DNA from: Burkholderiales bacterium
GTDB taxonomy: Bacteria; Pseudomonadota; Gammaproteobacteria; Burkholderiales; Burkholderiaceae_E
NCBI GenBank assembly: GCA_027487815.1
Contig: JAIYCW010000055.1
Span: 1 to 64,000 of the forward strand
Direction of reading: 5' to 3'
Length of the DNA stretch: 64,000 bases
Made by a program: the position numbers and the translations under genes. The notes beneath the pieces were generated by a model, which ran no database searches, was not told the DNA's origin, and saw nothing but the letters and a program-made list of their open reading frames with translations. Position 1 is the first letter of the stretch. Every line of letters begins with the position of its first letter. Below are positions 53,542 to 62,689 of this stretch, one piece after another.

Positions 53542-54900
53542 ATGCAGCCCATCAAGTCTTCTGCCCAACAGGGTCAGGCCCTGGTTGCAGGCTTACTCAT
53601 GCTTGTTGTGGCGAGCGTGAGCTTGTTTTGGTGGTTTGGCACCAGCCAAACGATCCATATGCGACAGAAGCTTGAAACCGCCTCGGATGCTGCGGCCTAT
53701 AGCGCTGCGGTGCATCGTGCACGAGTGCTGAATTACATCGCCTATAGCAACCGGGCCATTATTGCCCAAGAGGTCGCTATCGCGCAGGCTGTGACTCTAG
53801 CTTCATGGTCTGCGTATTTTTCGAATTTACTGCAAACCGGCGGCACGGTGCTATCGGCTGCATATCCGCCCGCTGCTCCGTTTGTTCAAACCGCACAAAG
53901 CGTTGCGGATGCCGCGCGGGATATGGCTACGCAAACTGCCCAGATCGAGATTTGGGCGCGAGGCTCAAGCGGCACGGGTTACAAAAATTTGCTTGCCCTC
54001 AGTCAGCAGGCGATGCTGTTGAGCGCAGGAGTGATGGGCATGGGCGCAGTAGCGTTCGAAGTGGCTCATGCAAATGACAATCGGTTCTTCGCCTTTGCCC
54101 TCACTGACAATCACGCCTTTGATCGTATGGTGAAGCTGTATTCGACCGATACCGAAAAAGAGCGCTTGCGAGATATGGTGCTCATGAGTCTGGATGAGTT
54201 CGTGAAGGGGCCACGTTCGCTCGATCTGCGAATGCTGCTTTTGCCCTCTGGATGCTTTGGCCAGACCCTAAACCTGAGCCAATGGTTCCAAACATTGCGC
54301 AAGCGCGGTGGCACAGAACTCTCGGCCGATAGGCAGCGCTGGGAGGCGGCAGATACCGCATCGCTTCATGATTGGCGTCGCCGTGGATTCATCTTCAGGA
54401 GCTGTCGGGAATCCGAGCTGTTGGCAATGGGGTGGGGCGGTGCTGAAGCCGCTGATACTGAGCTCAGCCAGTCCCTGCAAGGCAATCCGGGCGGTACGTT
54501 CATCAACGGCTCGGCAAGCCAGATGGCTTCAAGCGATGTCAGCAATCGCAGCTTTAATGGCTACTCCGGAATTACTGAAGTGCATGACCTCGACTATGCC
54601 GCTTTAGGCACAGGCACCTTGCCGGGATCAAGGGTCGTGGTGCTGGCCTATGCGAAGGGCGAGGATGTCCGCACTGCCAACACCTTGAATGTCGGCGTAG
54701 GACGCTTAAGGCTTCAAGAAGCATGGGCGCGTGATCGTATGTGGTCCATGTCAGCTGCTGAGGTGGTGTTTCAAAAGCCCGCAGCCCTGTTAGGCCAAGT
54801 TGACGAACTGCCATCGCTATATGCTCCGTGGTGGCAGGCGCGTCTGTCTACGCCTAGTGCAGTGGAACACACTGTGGCGCAGGGCTATGTCGGACTGTAA
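53542..54900 (+). CDS. TadG-like pilus assembly protein
   Basis: The 452-residue protein starts with QQGQALVAGLLMLVVASVSLFWWFGTSQTIHMRQKLETASDAAAYSAAVHRARVLNYIAYSNRAII. A single N-terminal helix, then an Ala/Ser/Asp-rich segment, is typical of the TadG-like N-terminal domain. The rest is a large, presumably exported region without a recognisable domain. The Gly-Gln-Ala-Leu before the helix resembles the processing site of the neighbouring pilins, but Glu+5 is replaced by Gly in this protein. It is 24 bases after the pilin stop, and its 3' end overlaps the TadE-like gene by 14 bases. Confidence 0.75.
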   Translation: MQPIKSSAQQGQALVAGLLMLVVASVSLFWWFGTSQTIHMRQKLETASDAAAYSAAVHRARVLNYIAYSNRAIIAQEVAIAQAVTLASWSAYFSNLLQTGGTVLSAAYPPAAPFVQTAQSVADAARDMATQTAQIEIWARGSSGTGYKNLLALSQQAMLLSAGVMGMGAVAFEVAHANDNRFFAFALTDNHAFDRMVKLYSTDTEKERLRDMVLMSLDEFVKGPRSLDLRMLLLPSGCFGQTLNLSQWFQTLRKRGGTELSADRQRWEAADTASLHDWRRRGFIFRSCRESELLAMGWGGAEAADTELSQSLQGNPGGTFINGSASQMASSDVSNRSFNGYSGITEVHDLDYAALGTGTLPGSRVVVLAYAKGEDVRTANTLNVGVGRLRLQEAWARDRMWSMSAAEVVFQKPAALLGQVDELPSLYAPWWQARLSTPSAVEHTVAQGYVGL

Positions 54901-55696
54901 GCGCAAACTCGGTGGCCAGGCCCTCGCGGAGACCCTCGTGAGCATGGTGGCACTTTTGCCGATGGCTTATGCCGCGATTTACCTCGGCAAGTTGGTGACC
55001 TTGCGTCAGGCCAATCATCAGGCCGCGCACGCGCTGGTGTTTGAGTGCACCGTCAGACCAGAGCAATGCGCTGATCCCGCCCAGCATGATGCGTTTATTG
55101 ATGAGCAACGTCGCCGCGAATTCAGTCGCGCAGATGCTGGAATCCACACCCAGGAGCGATTGACGGCCTCGGTTCAGGGCACTGAGCGGCAGGCGCTTTG
55201 GAGCAGCCGCAAAGGGCAACCGATGCTGGCCAGCTATGGTGATATCGGAATGCGGATAGCGCCCGAGCGTTTCGATGCCGGCTTGGGTTGGGTGGGCACA
55301 GCGGGAGCGCAAGTCATGAGCTGGTTCGACAACACGGCTGGCCCCGCCCGATTTGGCCTGAATATCCAGCAAGGCATGTTCGTGGCACGTACTCAGACAG
55401 GTGTGCAGCAGCAGGAGTGGTTTGGGGCGCGTTCAATACAATCGCGAGCTGCGATCTTGACCGACACCTGGGCAGCTTCGAGTGCTTCTGGTTCCGAGTC
55501 TACAAGCGTAATGCAACGCGTGGACCAGGGTAACCGCCTGCCCTTGCACGCCGATGTTGCGATTGATCTTGCTTACGCGCCCACCCGAGGTTTTATCAGT
55601 TTGATGGATGCCGTCGGGCTGGAGCCGCAAGCTGGTCTATTTCGATATCACCACGCTGATGCTTCACTGGTGCCAGTGGATCGGCGGGTGCCATGA
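54887..55696 (+). CDS. TadE-like pseudopilin/pilus assembly protein
   Basis: The protein has 269 residues from the ATG at 54887. After a short basic start (MSDCKRKLG), GQALAETLVSMVALLPMAYAAIYLGKLVTLRQANHQAAHALVF gives a pseudopilin-like helix, with Gly10 as a possible cleavage site and Glu at +5. Two cysteines (FECTVRPEQC) follow closely and may form a disulphide. The remaining 200 residues have no recognised domain. The ATG is inside the previous gene, whose stop is 14 bases later. The next start overlaps its stop by four bases. Confidence 0.72.
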   Translation: MSDCKRKLGGQALAETLVSMVALLPMAYAAIYLGKLVTLRQANHQAAHALVFECTVRPEQCADPAQHDAFIDEQRRREFSRADAGIHTQERLTASVQGTERQALWSSRKGQPMLASYGDIGMRIAPERFDAGLGWVGTAGAQVMSWFDNTAGPARFGLNIQQGMFVARTQTGVQQQEWFGARSIQSRAAILTDTWAASSASGSESTSVMQRVDQGNRLPLHADVAIDLAYAPTRGFISLMDAVGLEPQAGLFRYHHADASLVPVDRRVP

Positions 55697-56427
55697 AGCT
55701 GAATCGAGGCTCACCTATCGCCAGTCCCTTGCTTGTGGGGTTGCTGAGCGCAGGCCTGGTTTCAGGCAGTGTCGCGCAGATGCTGGCGGGTGAACCGGCA
55801 AGCGCTGCCTTACCTTTCCCTGCTCGTCTCGTGCAAGCCGTCCCCTCGGCGCAGATTGCTTCCCATCGGGTCAGTATCGAACAATTTGAGTCCGCATGGT
55901 CGGTGCAAAGAATCATTCAGGCCTTACGTGTTTATTGGCAGGGCCGCCCGGATGCCTTAATGATCGAACCTGCCTCGAGCCCTTGGCAAATGATCTCGAT
56001 CAAAACCGCAAGCATGACGATCAACTATCAGCTTCAAGCTTCGGGTGCCGGGGCGATTGGTCTGATATCGCGTTGGGTTGAATTGCCCGTGTTGCCCTGT
56101 AAAACATTGGGCGCTGAAAGTGGGCTGGTTGCGAGCCGCTGCATGGTGCATATCGAGGGCACACAGCGTGTCACCACTGAACACCTCAGTACGCACGAGT
56201 CCTTAAGCCAGGCGTGGGGCCGGCTTGAGCGCTCAATGCGCAAGAACGCTTTGCACCCTCTGCCTGGAAGCCTCAAAACTGAGGGGGATGTGCGGCATGG
56301 AATGTGGAGCGCAGCAGGGCGCGAGTGGAGTGTCACCGGGGTCAGCACTGCCAATGGCGCCGCACTGACAGTATTGAGCCGCGAAAACCACCCTTTCGGG
56401 GTGAATACAAGGGGAGGTGAACGATGA
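55693..56427 (+). CDS. exported protein of unknown function in the Tad locus
   Basis: The 244-residue protein is not recognised. A hydrophobic N-terminal segment (SPLLVGLLSAGLVSGSVAQMLA, about residues 11-32) suggests a signal peptide or anchor. The remainder is mixed alpha/beta-like with two cysteines (LPCKT and SRCMVHIEG), which could pair in the periplasm. It overlaps the gene before and after it by four bases, so it is clearly expressed with the pilus genes and probably helps pilus assembly or the periplasmic machinery. No canonical Tad component matches it. Confidence 0.7.
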   Translation: MKLNRGSPIASPLLVGLLSAGLVSGSVAQMLAGEPASAALPFPARLVQAVPSAQIASHRVSIEQFESAWSVQRIIQALRVYWQGRPDALMIEPASSPWQMISIKTASMTINYQLQASGAGAIGLISRWVELPVLPCKTLGAESGLVASRCMVHIEGTQRVTTEHLSTHESLSQAWGRLERSMRKNALHPLPGSLKTEGDVRHGMWSAAGREWSVTGVSTANGAALTVLSRENHPFGVNTRGGER

Positions 56428-56621
56428 AAACTTTAGGGCGATTGGATCAGAGGCCGTTGAATCTGCAATACACACGCGGTCAGGCCATGGTGGAATGGCT
56501 GATAGCCGTTTCGCTGCTCTGTCTGGCGGTGGTCAGTGTTCAGGGAGGGCCATTAGAGCAAACGGTGAGTGCGATCGGCGCGCACTATCAGCGCTATACC
56601 CATGCAATGGCGCGACCATGA
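56424..56621 (+). CDS. small pilin-like protein
   Basis: This 65-residue protein has a leader of about 19 residues, then G-QAMVEWLIAVSLLCLAVVSVQG. Cleavage after Gly would leave Glu at +5 and Trp at +6, the type IVb pattern with Trp for Tyr. Only about 20 residues follow the helix. It overlaps the previous gene by four bases and cpaB by four bases (ATGA), so it is a real coupled gene and a plausible minor pilin or pseudopilin. Confidence 0.72.
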   Translation: MKTLGRLDQRPLNLQYTRGQAMVEWLIAVSLLCLAVVSVQGGPLEQTVSAIGAHYQRYTHAMARP

Positions 56622-57556
56622 TGAGTGCACTGATTCACAGGCTTAGAGGGTTGGGCGCTTTGTGGCAGAGGCCGGGAGTACGGTTGGGTGGCCTGGCACT
56701 ATTGGCACTAGGGTTCGCGGGCCTTGCAGCCCTCGCAGCCGAGGGTTACTTGCAAGGCGAGTTGGAGCAGCAGCGGGCGCAGAACGCTCCCACGCAGCAC
56801 TGGGTCGAGGTCATTGTGGCCAAGCGGGATCTTGGGCTCAATGAAACGCTCGACGAAGCCAGCGCAGCTGTTCGTAAGTTGCCGCGCGAATACTCGGTAA
56901 GCGGCGCGCTTTCACCTGATCATTTTGACCAGTTCAAGGGGCAACGTCTCGCAGTCGCTGTGCGATCGGGCGAACCGGTCCTGATGCATCACCTGGTCCC
57001 CAGCCAGACGGCCTCGCTTGCCACTCGCGTGCCCGAGGGCGTCCGAGCCATTACGATCCTCGTCGATGAAGTGAATTCGCTGTCGGGGATGCTGCAGCCT
57101 GGTGACCATATTGATCTGCAGGCCTCGATTCGCCCACCAGCAGTTCCAGGGTTACCAAGCCCAGCCGAAATCACCGGGCTATTGCTACAGGATGTGCCAG
57201 TGATGGCTACTGGAAAGCAGGCGCGGCCTCTGGCGGAAGACCCACAACAGCAACGCCCCTTCACCGCGATCACAGTCGAGGTCGATCCCCACGCCGCCCA
57301 ACGTCTGATCGTAGCCCAGCGCACCGGAAAGCTCACCGCCATGCTGCGTAATCGCAATGACCGGCAGCCCGTAGCGCAAAAGCCGCTCGATATCTTTGGT
57401 CTGCTGCAAATGCGACCCGCCCAAGCGGCTGTGGCTGCCCAGGCAGCGCCAGAGGTGATTGTTGGGGGCAAGGGCCCGCTCAAAGCCACCGAACCCTCTG
57501 CAGCGACCCAAGGTTCTGCACCAAACCCTCCACCAGTAGCGGCCGTTAAGCCATGA
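56618..57556 (+). CDS. cpaB: Flp pilus assembly protein CpaB
   Basis: The 312-residue protein has an N-terminal membrane helix (LGGLALLALGFAGLAALAAEGYL). A SAF domain follows (VEVIVAKRDLGLNETLDEASAAVRKLPREY, GQRLAVAVRSGEPVLMHHLV), then the CpaB/RcpC segment VPEGVRAITILVDEVNSLSGMLQPGDHIDLQAS. The C-terminus is Ala/Pro-rich. It lies in the periplasm and helps the secretin. The ATG at 56618 overlaps the small pilin stop; a longer upstream frame covers that gene and is rejected. The secretin gene start overlaps its stop. Confidence 0.92.
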   Translation: MMSALIHRLRGLGALWQRPGVRLGGLALLALGFAGLAALAAEGYLQGELEQQRAQNAPTQHWVEVIVAKRDLGLNETLDEASAAVRKLPREYSVSGALSPDHFDQFKGQRLAVAVRSGEPVLMHHLVPSQTASLATRVPEGVRAITILVDEVNSLSGMLQPGDHIDLQASIRPPAVPGLPSPAEITGLLLQDVPVMATGKQARPLAEDPQQQRPFTAITVEVDPHAAQRLIVAQRTGKLTAMLRNRNDRQPVAQKPLDIFGLLQMRPAQAAVAAQAAPEVIVGGKGPLKATEPSAATQGSAPNPPPVAAVKP

Positions 57557-58947
57557 ATCAAGCCATTCAACTATCTCAAAAGCTCAGGGCTTTGCTCCTG
57601 CTCGGTCTGGTTAGTATCTTTGGTGCATCGGCGCTGTTTGCCCAGGATGCAGTACGAAGCGAGCAACAGATCACACTTTATGTTGGTCAGGCTCATGTTC
57701 TCAACGAACCCGCGGTGCGCAGGATTGTCGTGGGCAACGGCCGGGTGGTTCAAGCCACTGCGCTTGATGACAAGCAGGTACTGCTGATCCCGGAAGCGCC
57801 GGGGCAAAGCACGATTCATTTGTGGAATCGTCAGAATCAGGAGCGCCATTTCGTCATCAATGTGCTGGCCCATGACACCGCACGAATGTTCGAGGAGGTG
57901 CGGTTGATGCTGGGGCCACAAACCAATCTCAAGCCGCGCATTGTTGGTGATCGAGTGCTGCTTGAAGGTCTCAGTCAAAACGATGAGCAATCCCAGCGGG
58001 TAGCCGAGGTGCAAAAGCGTTTTCCCCAGATGGTTAACCTCGTCGGCAGGGTAGGCATCGAGCGCATGATCGGGATGGACGTTCGCATGGTGGAGATCAA
58101 GCGCGAGGTATTGCGCAACATTGGTGTGAAATGGAATGGTTCAGCCAATGGCCCCTCGTTCGGAATCCTTGGCGATTTGCATCGCTCCAGCGCCTTTCAA
58201 AGCGGCGGTGCGGCCAGTAACTTTCCCGGTTTGAACGCTGCGCCACGCGTTGCCCCTTTTGCGACATCCCTCGGGCTGGCAAGTTCAATCACGTCCATGC
58301 TGAATTTTCTCGTGCAAAACGGCGACGCAGTCATTCTTGCGGAGCCTCGATTGTCTTGCCGCAGCGGTGGGTCAGCCCGCTTCATCGCCGGGGGCGAGCT
58401 ACCGATCCCAGTGTCTACAGGTTTGGGAGCCACCACCGTGATGTTCAAGGAATACGGGGTGAAGTTTGATGTGAATCCCGTGGCTAATGAGCAGGGTGTA
58501 ATCGCTGCAAAGATAGCCACAGAAATCTCCGCGATCAACTTTGAGGTGATGGTGCGGGAAGTGCCCGGGTTGACCAAGCGGCGCGCCGAAACCGAGGTCA
58601 ATCTTCGTGAAAACGAAACCCTGGTGATTGCGGGGCTGGTTACCGAGGATTCTTCGCGCAGCGTTGACAAAGTGGCAGGCTTGGGTGAGCTGCCGATCCT
58701 GGGGCCTTTGTTTCGGTCCAGGCAGTTCCGGGATCGAGTGACAGACCTTGTGGTCTTTATCACTCCTTCATTTGTGACTCCGGAGTCGGATCGGCTTGAG
58801 GCCCAAAGCATGGCCCGGGAAATAGAACCCGCCCGACCCCTGCCTGCGCCAGTATCAGGTTCAAGCTCGGTGCCGACACCAAGTGTTCAGCAGCATTGGC
58901 GCGAACGCTACAAGCAGCAGCGCGACAAGCTTCCCATGATGGAGTGA
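57553..58947 (+). CDS. rcpA: Tad secretin RcpA/CpaC
   Basis: The 464-residue outer-membrane secretin has a signal peptide (cleavage near FAQD at about residue 32). The pilus-assembly N-terminal domain (ITLYVGQAHVLNEPAVRRIVVGNGRVVQATALDDKQVLLIPEAPGQSTIHLW) is followed by a BON-like part. The secretin core (LAEPRLSCRSGGSARFIAGGELPIPVS, GVKFDVNPVA, LRENETLVIAGLVTEDSSRSVDKVAGLGELPILGPLFRSRQFRDRVTDLVVFITPSFV) then follows. It forms the outer-membrane channel for the pilus. It is coupled to cpaB by four bases, and the ATPase gene follows after 3 bases, without the usual tadZ in between. Confidence 0.95.
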   Translation: MNQAIQLSQKLRALLLLGLVSIFGASALFAQDAVRSEQQITLYVGQAHVLNEPAVRRIVVGNGRVVQATALDDKQVLLIPEAPGQSTIHLWNRQNQERHFVINVLAHDTARMFEEVRLMLGPQTNLKPRIVGDRVLLEGLSQNDEQSQRVAEVQKRFPQMVNLVGRVGIERMIGMDVRMVEIKREVLRNIGVKWNGSANGPSFGILGDLHRSSAFQSGGAASNFPGLNAAPRVAPFATSLGLASSITSMLNFLVQNGDAVILAEPRLSCRSGGSARFIAGGELPIPVSTGLGATTVMFKEYGVKFDVNPVANEQGVIAAKIATEISAINFEVMVREVPGLTKRRAETEVNLRENETLVIAGLVTEDSSRSVDKVAGLGELPILGPLFRSRQFRDRVTDLVVFITPSFVTPESDRLEAQSMAREIEPARPLPAPVSGSSSVPTPSVQQHWRERYKQQRDKLPMME

Positions 58948-58950
58948 CGC

Positions 58951-60576
58951 ATGGCCAGCCTGGGTATCAGTATTCGACATGACGGGGGCGCTGCGCGCTA
59001 TTGCGAAATAGATGCGTTTCCCTGCTCCATCGGACGCGCGTCAAGCAGCCAGATCCAGCTTTCGGGCTGGCGTGTGGGCCGCGAGCACGCACAGCTTGAG
59101 CGGGTGGGTGATGGCTTCAAATGGGTCGACCGCGGTAGCCTCACTGGCAGCCGAATCAATGGTCAACGCGTCACCGAGTTTGGCCCGCTTAATGAATCGG
59201 ATGTGATTGAGGTAGGCGACTATCAATTGCAGGTAGTGGTGTTAAACGCTGCTGCACTTGCTCAGAAACCCACTGCGATTCATGGTGGAGTTGAGGCCAA
59301 CCTGAACCAGTCGAATTCCATTCAAGGGCTCGGCTCGTCCCCTTTTGGGTCCGACCAGAGTGCACTACAGGAGGACCGCTTAGTACAACGCCTGCATCGC
59401 GAACTACTTCAGAAGATGGACCTTCGTCATTCCAGCGTCCAGCACTACACCCCAGCCCAGTTGAAGGCGGAAACAGCCCGGCATCTTGAAGCCTTAGTGG
59501 AGCAAACTGGCTTGCAAGCGAGCGCGCGAGTGAGTCAACGTGTTTTGGATGAAGCGGTTGGGTTGGGGCCGCTGGAAGAACTTATCGCCGACCCCGAGAT
59601 TAGCGAAATCATGGTCAATCGATATGACCAGGTGTTTGTTGAGCGCAACGGCCGGCTCAATGCATGCCAAGCAAAGTTCAGCTCGGAGCAGGCCTTGCGC
59701 GCGATCATTGACCGAATTGTCAGTCCCCTTGGTCGCCGCGTGGATGAGGCGTCCCCGATTGTCGATGCCAGGCTTCATGATGGCTCCCGAATCAACGTGA
59801 TAGTTCCTCCTCTTGCTCTGCGTGGTACGGCACTGACCATTCGCCGTTTTAACCGCGCCTTCTTTTCACCTACCCAGCTCGTAGAGTCAGGAACCTGTAG
59901 CGCGGAGATGATGCGCTATCTCCAGGACGCAGTTCATGCACGTAGCAGCCTGGTGGTGAGTGGCGGCACGGGTAGTGGAAAAACTACGATGCTGAATTTA
60001 TTGGCGCAGTTCATCGATCCAGATGAGCGGGTCGTCTCCATCGAAGATGCGGCGGAACTGCAACTGGGCTTAAGCAATTGGATCGCGCTGGAATGTCGCC
60101 CACCAAATAGCGAATCTCAGGGTGAAGTGACGGTTCGGACTTTGGTGCGTAACGCACTGCGAATGCGGCCAGATCGCCTCTTGGTCGGGGAATGCCGCGG
60201 CGCAGAGGCCGTGGATATGCTGCAAGCGATGAACACCGGTCACTCGGGCTCCATGACCACGCTTCACGCCAATAGCGCACGCGATAGTCTGGCCCGGCTG
60301 GAGACCATGACTCTGATGGCCAACCTTGAGCTGCCAATCCAAGCAATTCGTGAGCAGATTGCATCTGCGATTGGGGTTGTGGTTCAAATGCAGCGCCTTC
60401 GCAGCGGCCAGCGTGTAATGAGCGAAATCGTTGAGCTCACTGGCTTGGAAGGTGCGCGTATCCAGCTTCAGCCCATGTTTGCTTGGGACAGTACAAATCA
60501 ACAGTTTCAAGCCAGTGGCTTGCCGTCCCGGGTGATCAGTGCCCTGTCAAGCGTTGCGCAAGAGGCTCATGTATGA
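58951..60576 (+). CDS. tadA: TadA/CpaF pilus ATPase with N-terminal FHA domain
   Basis: The 541-residue protein begins with an FHA domain (about residues 20-95: [47 protein letters not shown]). The CpaF/VirB11-type ATPase follows, with the Walker A motif GGTGSGKT at about 338-345, IEDAAELQL and the His box [23 protein letters not shown]. The FHA Arg is present, but the usual Ser before Arg-x-His is Gly, so phosphothreonine binding may be weakened. The ATPase powers pilus assembly from the cytoplasm. FHA-CpaF fusions occur in some bacteria but are not the standard Tad form. tadB starts inside its stop (ATGA). Confidence 0.93.
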   Translation: MASLGISIRHDGGAARYCEIDAFPCSIGRASSSQIQLSGWRVGREHAQLERVGDGFKWVDRGSLTGSRINGQRVTEFGPLNESDVIEVGDYQLQVVVLNAAALAQKPTAIHGGVEANLNQSNSIQGLGSSPFGSDQSALQEDRLVQRLHRELLQKMDLRHSSVQHYTPAQLKAETARHLEALVEQTGLQASARVSQRVLDEAVGLGPLEELIADPEISEIMVNRYDQVFVERNGRLNACQAKFSSEQALRAIIDRIVSPLGRRVDEASPIVDARLHDGSRINVIVPPLALRGTALTIRRFNRAFFSPTQLVESGTCSAEMMRYLQDAVHARSSLVVSGGTGSGKTTMLNLLAQFIDPDERVVSIEDAAELQLGLSNWIALECRPPNSESQGEVTVRTLVRNALRMRPDRLLVGECRGAEAVDMLQAMNTGHSGSMTTLHANSARDSLARLETMTLMANLELPIQAIREQIASAIGVVVQMQRLRSGQRVMSEIVELTGLEGARIQLQPMFAWDSTNQQFQASGLPSRVISALSSVAQEAHV

Positions 60577-61424
60577 CTCTCCTCGTGTTGAGCGTGCTGG
60601 CCAGCGCCGCGGCTGTGGGCGTTCTGGTTTGGATTCTGGCTTGTGCCCTTCCTCCAGCCCTGCAAGCGCAGCAACGGCACTTCAAGGGTCAAATTGGCCT
60701 GGGTTTGCGTACCGTCGCGCTATACATCGACCCGGGTCAGCTGTGGATAGGGCAAATGCTCCTGGCGGTGATTCTGGGCCTGACTGTGCTGGGGTTAAGC
60801 GGCTCAGTTGGATTAACTCTGCTCATTGTTGGCGTGATGGGGCTCACCCCGAGATTAGTTATCTGGCGGATGCGTCGCGTGTACCTTCAACATGTGCGCG
60901 AGCAATTACCTGATGCCATGCGGATGATGGCTGCCGGCTTGAAAGCAGGGGCGGGTCTATGGAGTGTCATTGACCTGCATGCCAGGGAGCTACCTCATCC
61001 CCTTCGGGTGGAGTTCGAAATGTTGTTGCGCGAACAGCGCCTCGGTCAAGGGGTGGAGCCTAGCCTTTTAGCCCTCCAGGCTCGATGCCCGATGGAGGAA
61101 ATGCGGCTCTTCGTGGCGTTGCTGCGGATGGGGCACGGTAGTGGTGGCAGCCTGGCGCAAGCCCTCAACGCACTAGCCCTGAGCTGCCAGCGCAAACTGG
61201 AGCTGGAGGGCAAAACCGACGCACTCACTGCACAGGGGCGTCTGCAAGCGATTGTGATGGGGCTGTTGCCCAGCGCATTGCTGCTGATGTTGCATGTGGT
61301 CGACCGCGATAGCGCACGACTGCTGACCCACACCTTCAATGGGCAAGTAGCGCTTGCCTGCGCACTGCTGATGCAGTTACTCGGATTTGTGCTGATTCGG
61401 CGCATAGTGCGCATCGAGGTTTGA
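60573..61424 (+). CDS. tadB: Tad inner-membrane platform protein TadB
   Basis: The protein has 283 residues from the ATG at 60573, overlapping the ATPase stop. A first helix (LLVLSVLASAAAVGVLVWILACALP) and a helix pair around residue 65-90 are followed by the type II secretion F domain: REQLPDAMRMMAAGLKAGAGLWSVIDLHA, LRMGHGSGGSLAQALNALA. Terminal helices include QAIVMGLLPSALLLMLHVV. It forms the inner-membrane platform with TadC. The longer frame upstream lies in tadA. Confidence 0.92.
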   Translation: MTLLVLSVLASAAAVGVLVWILACALPPALQAQQRHFKGQIGLGLRTVALYIDPGQLWIGQMLLAVILGLTVLGLSGSVGLTLLIVGVMGLTPRLVIWRMRRVYLQHVREQLPDAMRMMAAGLKAGAGLWSVIDLHARELPHPLRVEFEMLLREQRLGQGVEPSLLALQARCPMEEMRLFVALLRMGHGSGGSLAQALNALALSCQRKLELEGKTDALTAQGRLQAIVMGLLPSALLLMLHVVDRDSARLLTHTFNGQVALACALLMQLLGFVLIRRIVRIEV

Positions 61425-61430
61425 CGCGAT

Positions 61431-62366
61431 ATGAATAGCCTCCAAGTCTTATGGTGGATGGCGATTGTGAGCCTGGGGGTCACTGTGGCGTGTGCGGTCA
61501 TGGTGTGGGTAAAGATTCAGCACACCACTATCGATAACCGTACCCCTCTCAAGCCGACCAGCAGGGTTGGAACAATAGGCACGATCATCAGCTTGGGCAA
61601 GATCATCGCCGCCGTCTTTCTGCTTGAACCGTGGCGGCAAAAAGGTTTGAGCCAGCGTGCTGACCGGGCTTTGGTTCAAAAGCTAAAGCGTGCTGGTTTG
61701 GATCGAGCCATCACGTCTCCTGAATTTCGTGCCCTTCAACTGGGAAGCTTCGCGATTGGGATATGTGTAGGCGGTGTTTTGGTCAGGCTGGTTTCTTTGT
61801 TGCGCGCCGATCTGGGCACGGGAGCGGCAGCGATGCTGTTGGTTTTACCTGGCGTTGTCGCTTTTCTAATGACCCACGCCTGGATACGCGACAGGTCGCG
61901 CTCCCGCCGCGCTGCTGTCTTGAGGGATTTGCCCTTTGTGCTTGATCTGATGACACTCGGGATTGAATCTGGGCAAAGTCTTTCAGCAGCACTGGTGTTG
62001 GTAATTGAAAAGGCTGCCCCCGGGCCTTTGCTCGAGCATCTTCGAGTCCTGATGGCTCAGCTTAAGGCGGGCCAAACGCAGGAGGTGGCCTTGCGTGAGT
62101 TCGGCCAGGATATTGATGTGGCGTCGGTGCACGCGTGGGTCGCTGCGGTGTTGATCGCACACAAGCAAGGTGCGAGTTTGGCCGGGGTGTTTCGCGCGCA
62201 GGCCGAGCAGGTGCGCGTTGAGCGATTCCTGAGGGCCGAGAAGGCGGCAATGCAAGCGCCGGTCAAAATGCTTTTGCCCCTGGTGATCTTCATTTTTCCG
62301 AGCGCATTTATTGTCCTGTTTTTTCCTGTGATCAGTCGGCTTATGGCAGAAGGATTCCTAAAATGA
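61431..62366 (+). CDS. tadC: Tad inner-membrane platform protein TadC
   Basis: The 311-residue membrane protein has an N-terminal helix (LQVLWWMAIVSLGVTVACAVMVWV) and a central pair near 105-150. The F-domain part is LRDLPFVLDLMTLGIESGQSLSAALVLVIEKA, LREFGQDIDVASVHAWVAAVLIAHKQGASLAGVFRAQAEQVRVERFLRAEKAAMQAPVKMLLPLVIFIFPSAFIVLFFPV. It pairs with TadB. It starts 6 bases after tadB, and its stop overlaps the DUF192 gene by four bases. Confidence 0.92.
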   Translation: MNSLQVLWWMAIVSLGVTVACAVMVWVKIQHTTIDNRTPLKPTSRVGTIGTIISLGKIIAAVFLLEPWRQKGLSQRADRALVQKLKRAGLDRAITSPEFRALQLGSFAIGICVGGVLVRLVSLLRADLGTGAAAMLLVLPGVVAFLMTHAWIRDRSRSRRAAVLRDLPFVLDLMTLGIESGQSLSAALVLVIEKAAPGPLLEHLRVLMAQLKAGQTQEVALREFGQDIDVASVHAWVAAVLIAHKQGASLAGVFRAQAEQVRVERFLRAEKAAMQAPVKMLLPLVIFIFPSAFIVLFFPVISRLMAEGFLK

Positions 62367-62689
62367 AGCTCTATCGGGCGCATCGATTCTTTGCTCGAGC
62401 ACGCGGGTTACTAGGGCGACCACGGCTGAAACTGGAGGAAGGGTTATGGCTCAAACCCTGCCGCAGTGTTCACACCTTTGGCATGCATTACTCAATTGAC
62501 CTGGTTTTTATTGATGGCAATGCGCAGGTTGTGAAATGCGTTGAATCGCTTTCACCTCGAAGCTTTGCGGCGTGTTCAATCGCGCACTCGGTCATTGAGT
62601 TTCCCCCCAAAACCATTGCCCTGGCCGGCATCCGGCCGGGCATGCATCTCAAGGAGATCGGTTGTGATGACTATGTATTTGCCGCCTAA
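62363..62689 (+). CDS. DUF192 family protein
   Basis: The 108-residue protein has the DUF192 pattern: FFARARGLLGRPRLKLEEGLWLKPCRSVHTFGMHYSIDLVFIDGNAQVVKCVESLSPRSFA. Function of the family is unknown; the fold is a small beta-barrel. No signal peptide is seen in this copy, so it is probably cytoplasmic. It is inserted between tadC and the TPR gene and coupled to both, which suggests a role in the pilus system. Confidence 0.88.
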   Translation: MKLYRAHRFFARARGLLGRPRLKLEEGLWLKPCRSVHTFGMHYSIDLVFIDGNAQVVKCVESLSPRSFAACSIAHSVIEFPPKTIALAGIRPGMHLKEIGCDDYVFAA

